Assembly (NCBI GenBank): GCA_963693365.1
Contig: CAVNZM010000003.1
Span: 9,734,001 to 9,798,000, forward strand
Direction: 5' to 3'
DNA: 64,000 nucleotides
Origin: Amoebidium appalachense
Lineage: Eukaryota > Ichthyosporea
Part shown: positions 1-16,563 of the stretch, piece by piece
How positions within the stretch are numbered: position 1 is the first letter of the stretch
How the letters are laid out: every line of letters starts with the position of its first letter
Notes under the pieces: generated by a model
Seen by the model: the letters and a program-made list of their open reading frames with translations, nothing else
Databases searched by the model: none
What the model was told of the DNA's origin: nothing
Translations under genes and position numbers: made by a program

Positions 1-1160
1 GCCAGTGGCTCTGTCAGTGAGGACGGTGTTTCCCGCTTCCACAGCTGGTTGGTGGTGAAACCCTTGATTTAATTATAAATTTTATATTATTTTGAACCTT
101 GTTTTGGGTTCTAGATTCGTGTGCTATACATACCTTTGAACACCTTTTTGCGATCAACAGAGAGTCCTGATACCTTAGGCCATAGCTATGCCGGGGCCCC
201 TCATACACAAACTAGTCGTTCGTGAGAGACTGAATGTTCGTCCAATTACATCATCTTTAAACCATTGTATGAACCCAATTGGACAAAAATCTCCCCCTCC
301 CCCCCTTCCCCCCCCCCCTCCCATCCTTCTTCCGGTCCCACACCTGTTACCCTCCCTCCCCCTGATTGGCCGAGATGCACCAATAGCCAACACAAGTACT
401 AAGTGTATAGACCAGCGCGCACATGTGCACACACACACAAACATGACCATGTACACAACTAGACACATCTCCCCTTCCTCCCTACTCCCGCTACCACAAA
501 ACAAAGTAGCTCTACCCCCCCCCCCCCTCCCCACCTCCTGGCGCTTAACCCCTTCAAAATCTCAACGAGCTGACAAACAGCCAATCAGTGCCAGCCACAC
601 CAACTCTCCGAGTCCCAAACACCTCTTTCCAGTCCGGGCCTTTAGTTAGGGCGAGACCTTGGGGGTTTGACGTGATGGACAGCTCTGGTGGTGGCTCAAC
701 TTTGCCCAGGTTCTTTCCTTTGCACCCGTTTCACCCCGATTGAGTCCTCTCCCATAAGCAAACAAGCCATATATACATCGAACATGTACACCGCCATATT
801 TCAGCAACCCACGTCCGACCCCATCATTTTGCACCCCGTGCCTTTTTCCTCGCAGCCCTTGCACACTATAGTGTGCTTCTCTTGTGGGGCGGTATCTCAG
901 AAAAGTACTGAGCAGCTTTGGACAAGTTGTTGCTTAAAATTTGCGAGGGGAGGGGGATTGGAGGGGGTGGAGGGGGAGGGGGGAGGGGGGGCCGGGGATA
1001 GGAGGGGGGGGGGGGGGGGGAGGGGGGGGGAGGGGGGGAGGGGGGGATAGAAAAGAAAGTAAACGAGGAGCGAAGAAACAGAACGAAAAGTGTGAGGAGA
1101 AAAAAAAGAAGAAAAGCGAAATTACAGCTTTCTAATTCAATTTGTGAAACAGGTGCTCTC
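1..1160. repeat. Dispersed repeat, copy A
   Basis: This non-coding block resembles two later blocks. Its first 67 bases match 3243-3305 (shared AGTGGCTC and ACGGTGTTT words). Bases 405-470 (GACCAGCGCGCACA, then ACAAACATGAC) match 3430-3485 and 1210-1240. The stretch at 555-600 (GAGCTGACAAACAGCCAATC) recurs at 1445-1470 and 3945-3970. GATGGACAGCTC at 673-684 recurs at 4060-4071. The half from 840 (GCAGCTTTGGACAAGTT) recurs near 1840-2100. The copies are diverged and broken by C and G tracts. I see no transposon protein. Confidence 0.6.
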
Positions 1161-2101
1161 CAGTCTACCCAAAATCCTACACAAGCACTAAGTTCACAGA
1201 GGTCTCATAAACCAGCGCACAAACGCACACAAACATGACGCTTTACGCATTACTATACACACACGTACTCGCAAGCGCTCCCCCATCCCCCCTTCCTCCT
1301 TTCCCCCGGCTACATAAAAACAGAGTGGCCCATCATCATTAACACACAGCCCAGTGGGTCGCAGACGCGGTTAGAGCCCCTACCGCCCCACCCACCTACC
1401 CACCCATTCCCATCCTTCCGGGCTTCACCCCCTTCCCAATCTCAGCGAACTGACAAACAGCCAATCAGTGTTATGATAGATTAGTCTATATGTTTATTCC
1501 TGCTCTTCCCAGTCACATTCTTAGCCTGTTCCCGCCTATCCCGCCCCAGTGTAGGGGACCGCCTGGGGCCGCATACGCCAGGAACCATAACTGTCTTCCT
1601 ATTGGCTAGTACATGATCCCGATCCTATCTGTAATCCTATTGGACGATGTATTCACGGACTGGCATCCGCGCAGGTATCAGTATAAAGCAGTCGGACCAT
1701 CCTCAGATGGTACCGGAGGATCCGAGATCTCAAACCACTTCCTGCGTACCTCTCTACTCTCGATCCGCTATGTAGAAGTGATTGTCTCTTACAGAGGTCA
1801 CAGGACCAGCCAAACCAATCCCCAGGTTGTGCCCCGGCCCCTTTCTTCAGAGCCTCTGCACCGTATAGTGAACTACTCCGAGTTATGCGACGGTTACCGG
1901 ACTCTTACCTAAGTACAGCAGCTTTGGACAAGTTTTAGCGAAACCTGTGGGAGGGGAGGATCCGATGGGGGAGGGACTAAAGAACAGCAAAGAAAAGAGA
2001 GGAAAAGGAAAAGAAGGGAAGCGGAATAAAAGAAAACTGAAATATCTTCGTTATACAGTAAAAATGAATTAGACACTCTCCCGGCCCCTCTACCCGAAAG
2101 C

Positions 2102-2105
<4 letters not shown>
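1161..2105. repeat. Dispersed repeat, copy B
   Basis: This is a second diverged copy of the unit at 1-1160, directly adjacent and in the same orientation. It has the CCAGCGCACA...ACAAACATGAC block at 1210-1240, the ACAGAGTGGCCCA...CATTAACACACAG block at 1320-1350, GACAAACAGCCAATCAGTG at 1452-1470, and the CAGCAGCTTTGGACAAGTT block at 1916-1935. The last is followed by a purine-rich tract like that of copy A. No gene is recognised; the open frame at 1613-1912 has no family features. Confidence 0.5.
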
Positions 2106-2136
<31 letters not shown>

Positions 2137-2370
2137 ACCGCCCTCCCCTCCCTTCCTCAAATCCCAAATCTTGTGTCGAATAATTTCACAATCACCTTAG
2201 AAATTTTTTATAAGCAATATAAGATGAGGGACTGGTGCCCAGATCTTTTGGGTGACCTGCCCCAGTGAACACTGCTGCTTTAATGCAGCACATGTGCCTG
2301 CCAGGTCCCCTGGAGCCCCACGGAGCCCAAGGCTCTTTTCTTGCCGAATACGGGAGCTATGAACCCCCAC

Positions 2371-2784
<414 letters not shown>

Positions 2785-3244
2785 ACATGTTGGAATATTT
2801 CAGTGGGGCAGAGACAGCTGTTCCGATCCTGTCCTCTTTTGTGTGTGGAAGTGGTGTGACTAGCTTGCCAGATATATCGCCATAGTTTTGGCAGCTAGAA
2901 CGTTTGGTCGTCACGCAGTAATGTTGGTCATAGCGATGGTATTTACTTGCAGCGAAGCGGGCGGCGGCGACGACGACAATCTGGACTGACACAGTCCAGA
3001 TATTATACACTACGATTGGAATGCAAAGTCATCCCAACAGAGATCCAATCACATACCAGCCGAGATCCCTATATGACTTAGAACCAATCATATCGCCTCT
3101 TTTAAGCTACCATCATCCCTAGTCATCACGATCACGATAGCGAGTGAGATGGGTTGACATTTGCGATTGCATATTCTGACAACACACACACACACACCGA
3201 TGGCTAACCTGTTTAGCAGAGCAGAGCAGACAAAGCGGAATGAC

Positions 3245-4082
<838 letters not shown>

Positions 4083-4093
4083 TTTGCACATCT

Positions 4094-4400
<307 letters not shown>

Positions 4401-4599
4401 CACCCAATGCCACCCCACCCAACATGGTACATGGTACAGTACCCTCCAATCCAAAGAATGCGCACACAACACCACTTCAGAAGCACGACTGTATTTCTCA
4501 CCCCAAACAGCAAGAGTTGCCATCATAACACTGTCTACTACCTGCATGTACATATATGCGTTGAAATTAGTCTGCCGTTCCGTAGAGTTGGCGCTCTGG

Positions 4600-7089
4600 G
4601 GTTGGCAACCACCCAAGGAAACAGCGGTACAGCATACCTCGTAAACTTTTGAAAGCGGCAAAAACTCAGTCGGTCAGAGTCACGCTTGAGTTGAGAGAGG
4701 CAATCGGAGTAACGAGGCCTGATTCGGTCACAGCCAGGGGGGCCCCCGTGTGAACCCCTCCTTCCTGCTGCTTACTGAGCCTCAGGGCACATCAACACAT
4801 GGCTGCTGCATCTAAAAAAATCCGTACAATTTCAGATTTGTTTCCCACTGTGACATTATGGACCTGTTACTTTTGTGTTCCCGGATAGTATCCAGCTCTA
4901 ATTTATGACCAAGAGGATAAGGTACAGCTGTAGTTCTGCATGAACCGCGGCATTGCCACGATTAGCAATATTATTAATATTATCAAATGCATGTGTTACA
5001 TGTATGTAACTGACTTTAAATTTTCGTTATCCTAGCTCCTTTTTTTTGATTCGTATATCCCACAATCAGAGTCCTGCAAGTACTATTGCACATAACATAT
5101 AGGTTAGTGCCAATTTCTCAGTTGGGTGACCTGCCTCAATAAGCACTTTGCAGTCTCCATGATCCACTGCAGACCAACGTCACCAACGGTAATCTGCTCC
5201 CGACGAGGGTACTGTTGATGCTCCTAGGTCACCCTCCCTTTCTTGCTAAATGAGCAACCCATGAAACATAAACTAATGAACGCAAATACTCATTCTTCCC
5301 TTGTGTCACACTCACCCCTCCCATATCTTTGAGTCATCATCCTCCCCCCCCCCCCCCCCCCCCCCTCCCCCCCTCCCTCACCCCCCTCCTCCGACACCCC
5401 CCACCCAACCTTCCCAACTTTCCCTGGCAACACAGACACATACACTGTCACAGACAAACCTTACCTACCACTCACACCTACCGTCATGGTAGCTACCAGT
5501 TTTTTCTCTGGCTGGGCTGCGACCCGGCTTGACACTACAATGGGCTTAGCGTCGGCGACACATTAAGCTGTGCACAAATAAGGACATAGCATGGGTGGTC
5601 TGCATGGCTGTTTGGGGCTGCCCTCAAAGTGAGTTAAAACACAAGTCTGTATATGTTTGGCCCGGCTCTACATGTTGGGGGGTGTTTTTTTTGGGTTAAA
5701 TTCAGACGAACATGCATGTATTGGTGGGCATGTGATCAAGGTTTGTGGTAAAACGTTGACCTTGTCAATTTTGTCCAGCTTGGTGTTCGGGTTCTTCTGG
5801 GTTTGTTCTCTCGCTAGCCACCGTGACAGATTCGCCACTCTCGCACGCTCGTACATGCACAGTGCAGAGTGTGCATGGGTGATGGGTGGCTGGTGGTTGG
5901 GTTGGGGTGGGGTGTGGTGGGAGGGGAGGTGGGGGGAGGGGGGAGGGCGAGGAGAGAGGGGGAGGTGGGGCGAGGGGGGAGGGGGGGGGGGGGAGAAGAT
6001 AGAGCGAAATAGAGAAAGAGTGAGAGAGAGGGAGATCGGAGGAGAGAGGGGGAGAGATCAAGAAGGCTAGACAGAGAGAGATGGGTACTCGTGTGTGCAA
6101 GAAAAGTGCTGACGTACGGCAAAAGTCATTACTATTCTCGCCTGACTAGCAGAGTGTACACACTACAACTAACACGTACCTGGGCACACATGCATATAAT
6201 GAGAGTATACGTGGGTGATCAGGCCACTGAACTAACAGACATAAACACGTGCAGACTGGTGCTGGGCAGTGCACGATGCCACAGCACTAACAGAGAGGGT
6301 AGTGTGGAGAGGTAGAAACACAGTTGCATGTTCTGTCAATCTACGTCTGATTTATTATGCTCGACTCTCACCTATTTATCTGCCTGCGGCAGAATCCATG
6401 GATACAGATCTATCCAAAGGTATTTGCACATCTGATTGGGAAATACTATGAATACTATAAATCTGGCCAATCATATAACGATACGTACATGAATGTGACG
6501 TAGATATACATCGTGTCACCCCTGAAAAGGAAGCCCCCCACATCACGATGTAAATGGGGCTTCCGGGACCTGGCGTCCTCAGTCTTTTCCTTGTCCAAAA
6601 CATATTTCTTGTCAACGAAAGCTGTGACCATCCGTCCCCTATCCGACTTTCAACCGTGTTAGAATTCATATTCCCATCACATTTCGATGTCGAATGAACT
6701 TGCGAACGGAAATAAAACTGCATTCCCCTCATACCGTCCAACCGTAGACAAAACACCCGACTACACAGAAAACATGAAAAGCATGCACAACAACCGTCGC
6801 ATGCGTGCTTTCCTCTTGCTATCGCCAATAGCTAAAAAAACTATGAATACCACACGTGCCTAATGAATAACAGAAGGCAAACAAGAGCATGCCAGGCATG
6901 CTTATGAAATAATGGAAGATAAAGCACAAATAAACGATCGTACCTAACTATGAATGCTATGTGCTCGTGCAACCTGTGCAAACCAAAGATGTGCAACTAA
7001 TGAAGAACTGTGCTGTGCACGTGCGTGCTAAATGCATATGCCAATTCGTGCACTACTGTTGTATATTCTGACAGTGTGCGCCCGTATGT

Positions 7090-7090
<1 letters not shown>
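4600..7090. other. Gene-free stretch of ordinary composition
   Basis: I see no gene here. Base composition is normal at 4600-5300 and 6090-7000. A C-rich block lies at 5340-5420 and a G/GA-rich block at 5890-6080. The longest frame of ordinary composition (150 codons, minus strand, 6376-6828) has no recognisable motif. A short inverted repeat (GGAAGCCCC ... GGGGCTTCC) lies at 6529-6563. Confidence 0.5.
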
Positions 7091-7847
<757 letters not shown>

Positions 7848-8049
7848 TCTGATTGGCTCACCTGGGAAAAAGGCGCGTTTGTCACAGCCCGGGCATCAAG
7901 ATGCGCAAACTCGACTTGAATAGACTGAGGGAGGAAAGAACAAAAAATTATACCATGAATTTAGCGTGGATTAGGGTTTCTAGTCGTGTTGAGTACAACC
8001 ATGCGGAGTTATAGATGGGTATGGCGGTGTAGAAGAAAGAAGGAGGGGC

Positions 8050-8919
8050 ATGGAGAAAGAACCGAAAATCTTGGTGTTTATACCGCCCAGATTCGACATC
8101 GAGGGGTTTTTGTGTAGGAATGATTGTGAGGATGCAGCGCAGCAGCAAAAGGAGAATGAAGAGGAGACTGCGAAAGAAGGTGAGGAAAGGAAGGGGCTCG
8201 TTTTTTTTTTTTCGTGGTTGAATGGTGGTCACATGACATTTTTGACGCAAATCGAACTTGTGTGTGTTTGTTTGCGTACCAGTGTAAGTTGTGGTTTGTG
8301 AGGGTGTGTGGTGTCACGACGGTTGGGGAAGGACATGGTGGTGTTGTGGGTGGGGGAGAGGGAGGTGGAAGTAAGGGGTGCGGGGAGGGAGGGGTGAAGT
8401 TCATAAGAGGAATTACTTGTATGCGGAATTGGGTTGGCTGAGTTTGGCCAGATGCCAAGCGCACATAATGTTGGTTCGTCCATTTTGTGCTTGTTCCATT
8501 TTGGTTTGTGTGTGTGTGACAAGGCTTATATGTGAGTGCACAAGTGTGTCGTTCCTCTTTTTGTTTTTAAGTGCGCTTGAAAGCGTGGAGGGAAATAATG
8601 AGAAGGTCTTCAAGTGTCCCACTCGTGCAGACGTTTTGTGTGCACGTATCTATGTAGTTACGTGTGCGCTTTTGCGTTTTCGTGCATGCACAGGCCGGTG
8701 TGCACTTTTGTTCGTGCGAAAATGCGTACATTTTTTTTCGACGGCCGGGGCACATGTCAGTGATTGTGATGCACATGGCACGCACAATCAAAGGTATCCT
8801 CCTCACTTGATTGTGCGTGCTTTTGTGTTTGGTCTTCCGGTTGGTTTTGTCTTCTCTTCTCTTCTGTACTTTTCTTTCTTTTCTTTTACTTTTTTTTTTT
8901 TTTTTTTTCGTGTGTGCTT

Positions 8920-8950
<31 letters not shown>

Positions 8951-11900
8951 GGGAGGAGGGTGTGTGTGTGTACACACGTGTGTGTGTGTGTGTGTGTGGT
9001 GGGGGGGGGGGGAGCAGATTGTGCCGAAACTACGGTGGTTGCCCTAACAGCTCACCCTGTTCGCACTTCGACATACCTCCATGCCCTACTTATGTTCGCT
9101 GTGTCTTCCGCTTCCGTCCAAATGCGTAGTTGGCCTGTTTTGTTGAATGCATTTGCCACCAGTGCGTACATATGTGTTTTGATGTAGGTACCTACCCTTG
9201 CAAGCTAGCAACGAAAATAGTCAAAAAGTGCGGGACAACTGGGGTGCGAATGGAAGGGGAATGGCCGGGAGAAGCGGCTTGTGGGAGGGAAGGTGGTGGT
9301 GGTGGTGGGGGACGGAGGGGAAGGGGGGGGGGGGGGGGGGGGGGGGCCAGTAATTCGAGTGGTATGGGCTCTTTTCTGATGCCCCCCCCCCCCTCCCCCC
9401 CCCCCCCTCTCCCCCCCCCCCTCCCCCTCCCCCCTCCTCTAGATACCTCCCCTTCCCCCCTCCCCCCCCCCCCCCCCCCCCCCCCTCCCCCTCCCCCCCC
9501 CCCCCCCCATACTCCCTTTCCCCCGAGTGAGCCTGTGCTCCTGCCCAATGCCCCCCCCCCCCCCCCCCGCCCCCCCCCGGGGTACGGATCCCCTTGCCTT
9601 CATGCTCTTCTTTAAACCCAGCCAAAGTTCGTACGTGCATGTTTCACCTTCTATTTTGATCTTTCTCACCGATACCTTCCTTCAACAACCATTTATTTCT
9701 TGGTTTGTTGTCCCCCCTCACCCGCTTGGTTTCCTGTCTCTACAAATATCTGAAATTATGACACATAAACCCCACAGCAGCCGAACACGGCAGCGCGGAC
9801 TTGTGTTGGCACCACTTCTCCTACACTATCGCCTCGCCCGAAAAGGAGCCCATATGGACCCCCGTGAAAATGTCAGACACCCCCTTCCCGACTAGTTCGC
9901 CCGAGGTAATTCCAGCCACCCCACCACCACCCCCACCGAAATCGAACGAAAACAACACGGAGAGAAACGAAAACTACAATTTCGATGAAGAGAACCCGCA
10001 TGAACACGGAGATGGGGTAGCGGAAGCGAATGACGAAACGCCGAGGGGAAACGAGAATGGAAACGAGGGTGGAAAGAAAAGGGTGGATAGGAGTAGCGAA
10101 GAGAAAGGAAGCACGGGAACACGAAGGAAAAGAAGGAGGGTTTGTAAGGATGACCCGATTAGCACAGACAGCGAAAGCGAGACGAATTTTCTTCATGTAA
10201 ACTACGCAAACATCGGGGGGGTCGTAGGGAGGGGTCACGCTAGAGCCCCGGCGGTGGATGGGGACGGGATATACCAGACGGACACGGAAGAGGACCCGTT
10301 TATGTTGGATACGAAAATTGGGTTAGACCCCCGTGCCAAGAACGAACCAAGGGAAAGAGGGGTGGATGGAGGGGGGTCTGGAAGGAAAATCAAGCGGAAA
10401 TGGAAGTTGGCGACACCAGCATTCAACGAACTTCGGGTTAAAACCCCCGCTAGGAACAGGGGAAGCGCAAAGAAAAACCCAAGACACCGACGTTTTCTCA
10501 TGGTGGACGCATCCGAAATTTCCGAATATTCACCCGTGAAGAAAATACCGAAAAATGACAGGGGAAATCGAAGGAAAACGGCACAAGCACTGGTGGAAAA
10601 AGAGGAAAAGAGAGAAAGTGGGGAGGAAGCAGACGGGGAAGATGAGATTGTAGATGACGAAATGCAACACGTAAAAATAAACCTCATGAATGTATTGGAG
10701 AGAGGAAATTCGTCCCAGATATCGGAAACCCCCATTCACCCTTCTACAAATTTAAACACGCGCGAAAGATTGAATGTACCACCTATCAGGACACAAACGC
10801 GCGCGGACACCGACACTCGTCTGTGGGGTTTTTGCGGAGATAGACGGAATGTTGAGGAAAACGGCGAGGGCGGGGGTGGGGGTGGGGGTCTTACGAGGGA
10901 AATTACGTGTATTCCAGAAACGCTTTTGAATGAAGAAGAGGAAGTGGAGGTGATTGAAGAGAGTCCTGAATGCTCTAGATATAGATGTGGGTGGAGGGGA
11001 TACGGATATGGTGGGGGTGAGATGGAAGGAGTGGTGGGGAGAGGAGGGGGTCAGGCAGAGGGGACGGATGAGGGGGATGGTGTGAGGGTTGGGGAGGAGG
11101 GAAGAGTTGGTGGGAATGACGGAGGTGTTGTGGGGGTTAGAATGGAGAGTGCGGAAGGGGTGAAGCGGATACTAGAAAGGGAGGGAGGAAGGAAGAAGAA
11201 AGAAAGCCGAGAAAGCGGTGAAGGAATTGCGATCTGTGAGGGTGAGGAACAGCAATGGAGAGACGGCGGGGAAGGGGTGTGCAAAGTAAGAGGAGAGGCG
11301 GAAGGAATAAGAGAGATAATGGGGGAGAGAATGGAAGGGCGAATAAGGGAAGAGGAGGAGGAGGAAATGGGAGAGGGAGAGGGGGAGGATGAGGATGAGG
11401 TATTGATCGAAGATTTGGAAAATTTCGAATCGGAGGTATCGCAGGTGTACCAATCGCTCGCGGAATTACCACACCCCTCGCAGCCATTGGGTAGAATCGA
11501 TCTCGAATGTTCGATCAACTACACGATCTATTCACAGGTTATTCCTTCCTCTCTTGCTGTTGTGAGCGAGTCGCAATCGAGGGTTTTGTTGGTGGGTGGT
11601 CAAAGGGGGGAGGGGGAGGGGGAGGGGGAGGGGGACGGGGACGGGGACGGGGGAGAAACGGAAAGGGAAAGGCAGGAAAGGAGTGAGGGAGGGATGGATG
11701 TGGGGAAGGAAGGGTTGGTACAAGGGAGGAGAGAAGGGGTGAATGTGAGGGAAGCTGTTTTGGTAGATGAAAACGAAGAAACGGGAGAGGAAAAGGAGCC
11801 AGGAGAGAAAAGCGCGGTGGAAAGCGGTGGCAAAGGCGAAGAGAGAGATGAAACGAGAAAGGAAACGACCGTTTTGGGGAAGGAAGGGGAGAGTGGAGGT

Positions 11901-12446
11901 AGGAAAGTAGTTGACCAAAACACGAATAAGAGCGGAGGGAAAATGGTGGGAGTTGTAGGGAGTGAGAGTGTGTCTACACGTGAGGAAGAGAGAGGAAAGG
12001 GAGGTGGTGATGGGGATGATATTGTGCCAGGCTACGTGAAAGATGCCGTTGCCGCCAGACATATCCGCTCTATCCCCGGTTTGTTAACTCCCCCCGCCCC
12101 CCCTCTCCCCCCCCCCCCCCCCCCCCCCCCCACCTTCCTTTCTTGTCCTCCTTCCTTTCCCGTCCTCCCCCCTCCCCCCCTGCCCCCCCCCCCCCCCCTC
12201 ACCCACCCCCTCCTCTCCCTCTCCAATACCCCCCCAACACACGTCCCCCCCTCCCCCGGCCCCCCCACCCCGTCCCTAACACACACACACATACACAAAA
12301 ACCCCCCTATCGATCCCAGACTAAGCCGAATCGTGGTGTTATAGGGTTAGTAAGGCAGTGTGCTGGTGGTGACGGTGGTAGTGGTGGTGATGGTTGGGGG
12401 GGGGGGGGGGGAGGGGGGGACTTGGAGGGGCTTGAGGATTTGGGGT

Positions 12447-12478
<32 letters not shown>

Positions 12479-13897
12479 AGGGGGAGCAGGAAATAGGGGC
12501 TTTGTGTGTGTGTGTTGGGGGGGGGGGGAAGGAGGGGGGGGGGGGGGGGGGGGTTCCAGTCGTTCACAGTGCAAACGAGCTCGCATACCTATTTTTTCAC
12601 GTTCACTCTTTCTGTTCACAGGGCAGGTCGGCCTAACTACCCCCCTCAAGCCCCTCTGTGACTATGTGGTGCCCAGACCCCCCCCTGGGGGTCAGACTGT
12701 GCGTCATCCGAGTGTAGCCATTCTGTGTGTTCTGCTTCAGGTTCTGCCCCCCCCCCCCCCCCCCCCTCCCCCCCCTCCCCCACCCCCCTCCCCTCCACCT
12801 GTTGCGTTGCCGTCCCCAAACAAATAAAAAAATGCAGTTAGTAGAGCCCGTTTGCCCCCTCCCCTCCACCTGTTGCGTTGCCGTCCCCAAACAAATAAAA
12901 AAATGCAGTTAGTAGAGCCCGTTTGCCCCCTCCCCTCCACCTGTTGCGTTGCCGTCCCCAACAAATAAAAAAATGCAGTTAGTAGAGCCCGTTTGCCATT
13001 CCGCGGGGGGGGGGGGGGGGGGGGGGGGGGGGAGGGGGAGGGGGGGGTGGGGAGGGGGGGGGGGGGGGGGGTCTTTTTTTGTGGAATTGTTTTGCACATC
13101 TGCCTTCAAGTTTCCAAAAAAAATAAGTTTTTGAGCACATCTGCCACCACGTTATTCGTTGTAAATTAACCGTTGTTAATGGGCGGGTGTTGTACATTCT
13201 GATCAAAACCCCCTGTCTGCCCCCTCCTTCCCTCCCCCACACGCCCCCTTTACACACACACAAAGCACATGCCCTCAAAGTATTGCCCTTGCTGCATGTA
13301 ACAGCATCCGACACTCATGCAACCGTTCATGACGTCATTTCACGGTTCATTTTTATTGGCGTGCAGCCTGTCCACACAGTTCAACAGTAGAGTATCATAA
13401 ACGGGAAACACACATCCCCCCCCCCCCCCCCCCCCCCCCCTTCCCCTCCCCCCGCCCCCTCTCCTTTTACTTCTTCCCCTCCCGTACATACCTCTCTCTG
13501 CCTCCCCTGTTCCCCTCCCTGCCCCCTCTTATCCTTAACATTCCATTACTCCTTCCCCTCCCCTCCCGCTTCCCTCCCTCCCCCCCCTCTCGGGCACTGC
13601 GGTTCCTTCACATCTCACCTCTTCCCCCAACCTTTTCCACACATCTTCTTCTCTAACCTAACCCATTTTCGATCGTACCTTCACGTAAGCAGTTTGGGGA
13701 GAGACGTACGGTCAACACCAAGCATGGGCCAAAGGAAGTCGGGTCGGTGGTTGTTGGTGACCCGACCCGATTACACTTCAAATTGTCACTGTGGGGACGG
13801 GCTGTGAGGTGGCTGGACTGGCTGGCTGTTGGCGATGTGATTCAGATCACAGGTGGGTGATTTTTTTTCCGTAGGGGTTTTATTTTCCTTTTTGTGC

Positions 13898-13938
<41 letters not shown>

Positions 13939-14060
13939 CGTGTGTGTGTGTGTGTGCGTGCGTGCGTGCGTGTGTGTGCGTGCGTGTGTGTGTGTGTGTA
14001 TGTGTGTGTGTGTACGAGTGTGTGTGCTTGTGCTTGTGCTTATCTGCGTGTGGTGTGCAT

Positions 14061-14156
<96 letters not shown>

Positions 14157-16251
14157 TGTGCTTGGATGATGTGTGTGTGTGTGTGCGGGTGTGTGGCACT
14201 TTAAATTCCTCTCTTTCTATTCTTTTCTTCCTTTTCTTATCATTCCCTCTCTTCCTATTCTTATCTTTCTTTTCTTATTCAAGCCCTCTTTTCCTATTCT
14301 TTTCTTCCTTTTCTTATTCGTTTCCACTATTCCTGTTCTTTTATCCCATTTCTCATTCATACCCCTCTCCCTGTTTTTCCCTCCCTTTTCTCGTTCATGC
14401 CTTCTATTCCTATTCTTTTGTTCTTTTCCCATTCATTCTCTCTATTCTCTTGCCTCATTCATTTTCTATATTCTTTTCTTCCCTTTTTTCGTTCGTTCCC
14501 TGTCTTCCTGTTCCTACACAGACATTCTTTCTCTTCTTCCTCTTTTCTCCCTCTCTCATTTACTCCCTCTCATTTGTCCATTCTCTCCCTTTCTATTCCA
14601 GTTCTTTTCTCTCCCACTTCAGAGATAGTCCTTCGTCATTGTCGCACAGAGCTGTTTTCTATTCTTTTCTGTTATTTTCTTTCTTTTAATATCGCATTCA
14701 TACCCTCTCATCCTGATCTTTACTTCCTTTGCCCTTCCTTTTCTCTTTCACCCCCTCCCTTCATTCTTTTTTTTTCTTTCCACTTTATACAGAGATTGTT
14801 CTCCGGCATTGGCGCACAGAGACTGTAGGGAGCACCACTGCACGGTCTGTGCCTCTGTTGGTGGTCAGACTGCAGGACCCAAACGTCACTGGTATGTATT
14901 TCCCCTGAAAATATAGATATCCTGGCTGTATTTTCCCTCCCTCCCTCCCCCCCCTCCCCCCCCCCCCCCCCCCCCGGCCCTCCCATCCCCTCCCCCCCCC
15001 CTGCCCCTTACTTCGCCCTTTTCTCCCCTTTCCCCTCCCCCGTTCCCTACTTCCCCCCTTCCCCCCCCCCCTCCCTCCCCCTTCCTCCGCCCGTGTCCCA
15101 GAATTATGTTGCCTTCCAACCCCCCAACCCCCCCTCTCCACCCATTTCCCCCCTCTCCTCCTCCCCCTTCTTTCCCAACTCCCCCCCTCCCCCCTCCCCC
15201 CTCCTTCCCCTCCTCTTACCCCCTACCCCTCCCTCCGCCCGTGCCCGACAGTCATGCTGCCTTTCCCCTCCCTCTCCACATACACACACCTTTTTTCTGT
15301 TTCTCTCTGTGGGTGTCAGAAGCACAACATGTAGCAGCGAAGGGCTGTGTTCTCACGAGGCTGATAGCTGCAATTGTGGTGGTGGGGTATACGTAAGACC
15401 ACCAGTGGAGGGGGGAGGAGGGGGGAGGGGTAGGGGGAGGGGGGAGGAGGGGACTGGGGAAGGGAGATAGTGGGCGTGGCATTTTTCGGTCTCTCGTTGC
15501 CTTTGTGTGTGTTTGTTGGATGGACTGTTCTCAATGATAGGACACACATGTTTGAGTCTTATGCATGTGTGTGCCACACGAAGCTAATTTCAACAACAGC
15601 CTATCAAACCCAACGTTTGTTGTTGTCTCAATCAGATCAGATGGCTTGAACCTCCTCCCTTCCCCCCTACCCCCCCCAAACCCCCTACTCCCCCCAATAA
15701 AACTAAGCTCTTCCACCCCCTCCCCCCCCCCCCTCCCCCCCCCTCTTCCCGCTCTCTTCCCTCTTTCCATCGCTTGTACCCTACACCGTTCGCTTCTCTT
15801 TTACGATCTAACCTTACACACTCCCCCCCCCCCCCCCCCTTCCCCCCTCCTGCCGACTTCCCCCCTTCTCCCGTCGTCCCCCAACCCCTAATCCCCTATC
15901 ACCCACCCCTCTTAAGCTCCAAAACCTACCCCCCCCCCCCACCCTGCCTCCCCTCCTCCACCCCCTCCCCTTTCCCCCCGCTCCCCCTTTCCCCCTCTTC
16001 CCCCTTCTCCTTCCTCCTAACCGACCACAGACATACCAACGCACGTGAGCCAACCCGGTCGTGCCAGCGCTAGTGTATTCAGCGTAGACCGTGTACGTGA
16101 GGTTATCGCATGGGCAACCACACCAGATGTAGCCGTCTACTATAGTGGCATGCAGGCCAACTCAACCACAGTCAACGGTATGTAAACAGGCTTAGAAAAT
16201 GTCTACAGGCATATGCCTACATGCACACGGGCACGAAAAATACTTCACAGA

Positions 16252-16290
<39 letters not shown>

Positions 16291-16524
16291 CCCCTCCCCA
16301 CACACACACCCAAGACATACGCACAAGCGCACACGTTGTGAAATTTACGCACACACACATGTGCGCACATACACACGGGCACACACGGACACATACAAGC
16401 ACGCACTTCGAGGCGTCCACACACATGCGCGCACGCACGCACGCGCACAAAGGCACGCATACACAAGCACACATATGCAGACATCTACAACCACATACCC
16501 ACCCGCACACAGACACACACACAT

Positions 16525-16563
<39 letters not shown>

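Noticed and set aside
6376-6828. Minus-strand 150-codon frame of ordinary composition
   Set aside because: No motif, no promoter or splice context, and no sign of codon bias. It is probably chance.
10235-12062. Minus-strand Ser/Pro/Leu-rich frames opposite exon 2 of the SHLD2-like gene
   Set aside because: They are antisense shadows of a Glu/Gly/Arg-rich coding region.
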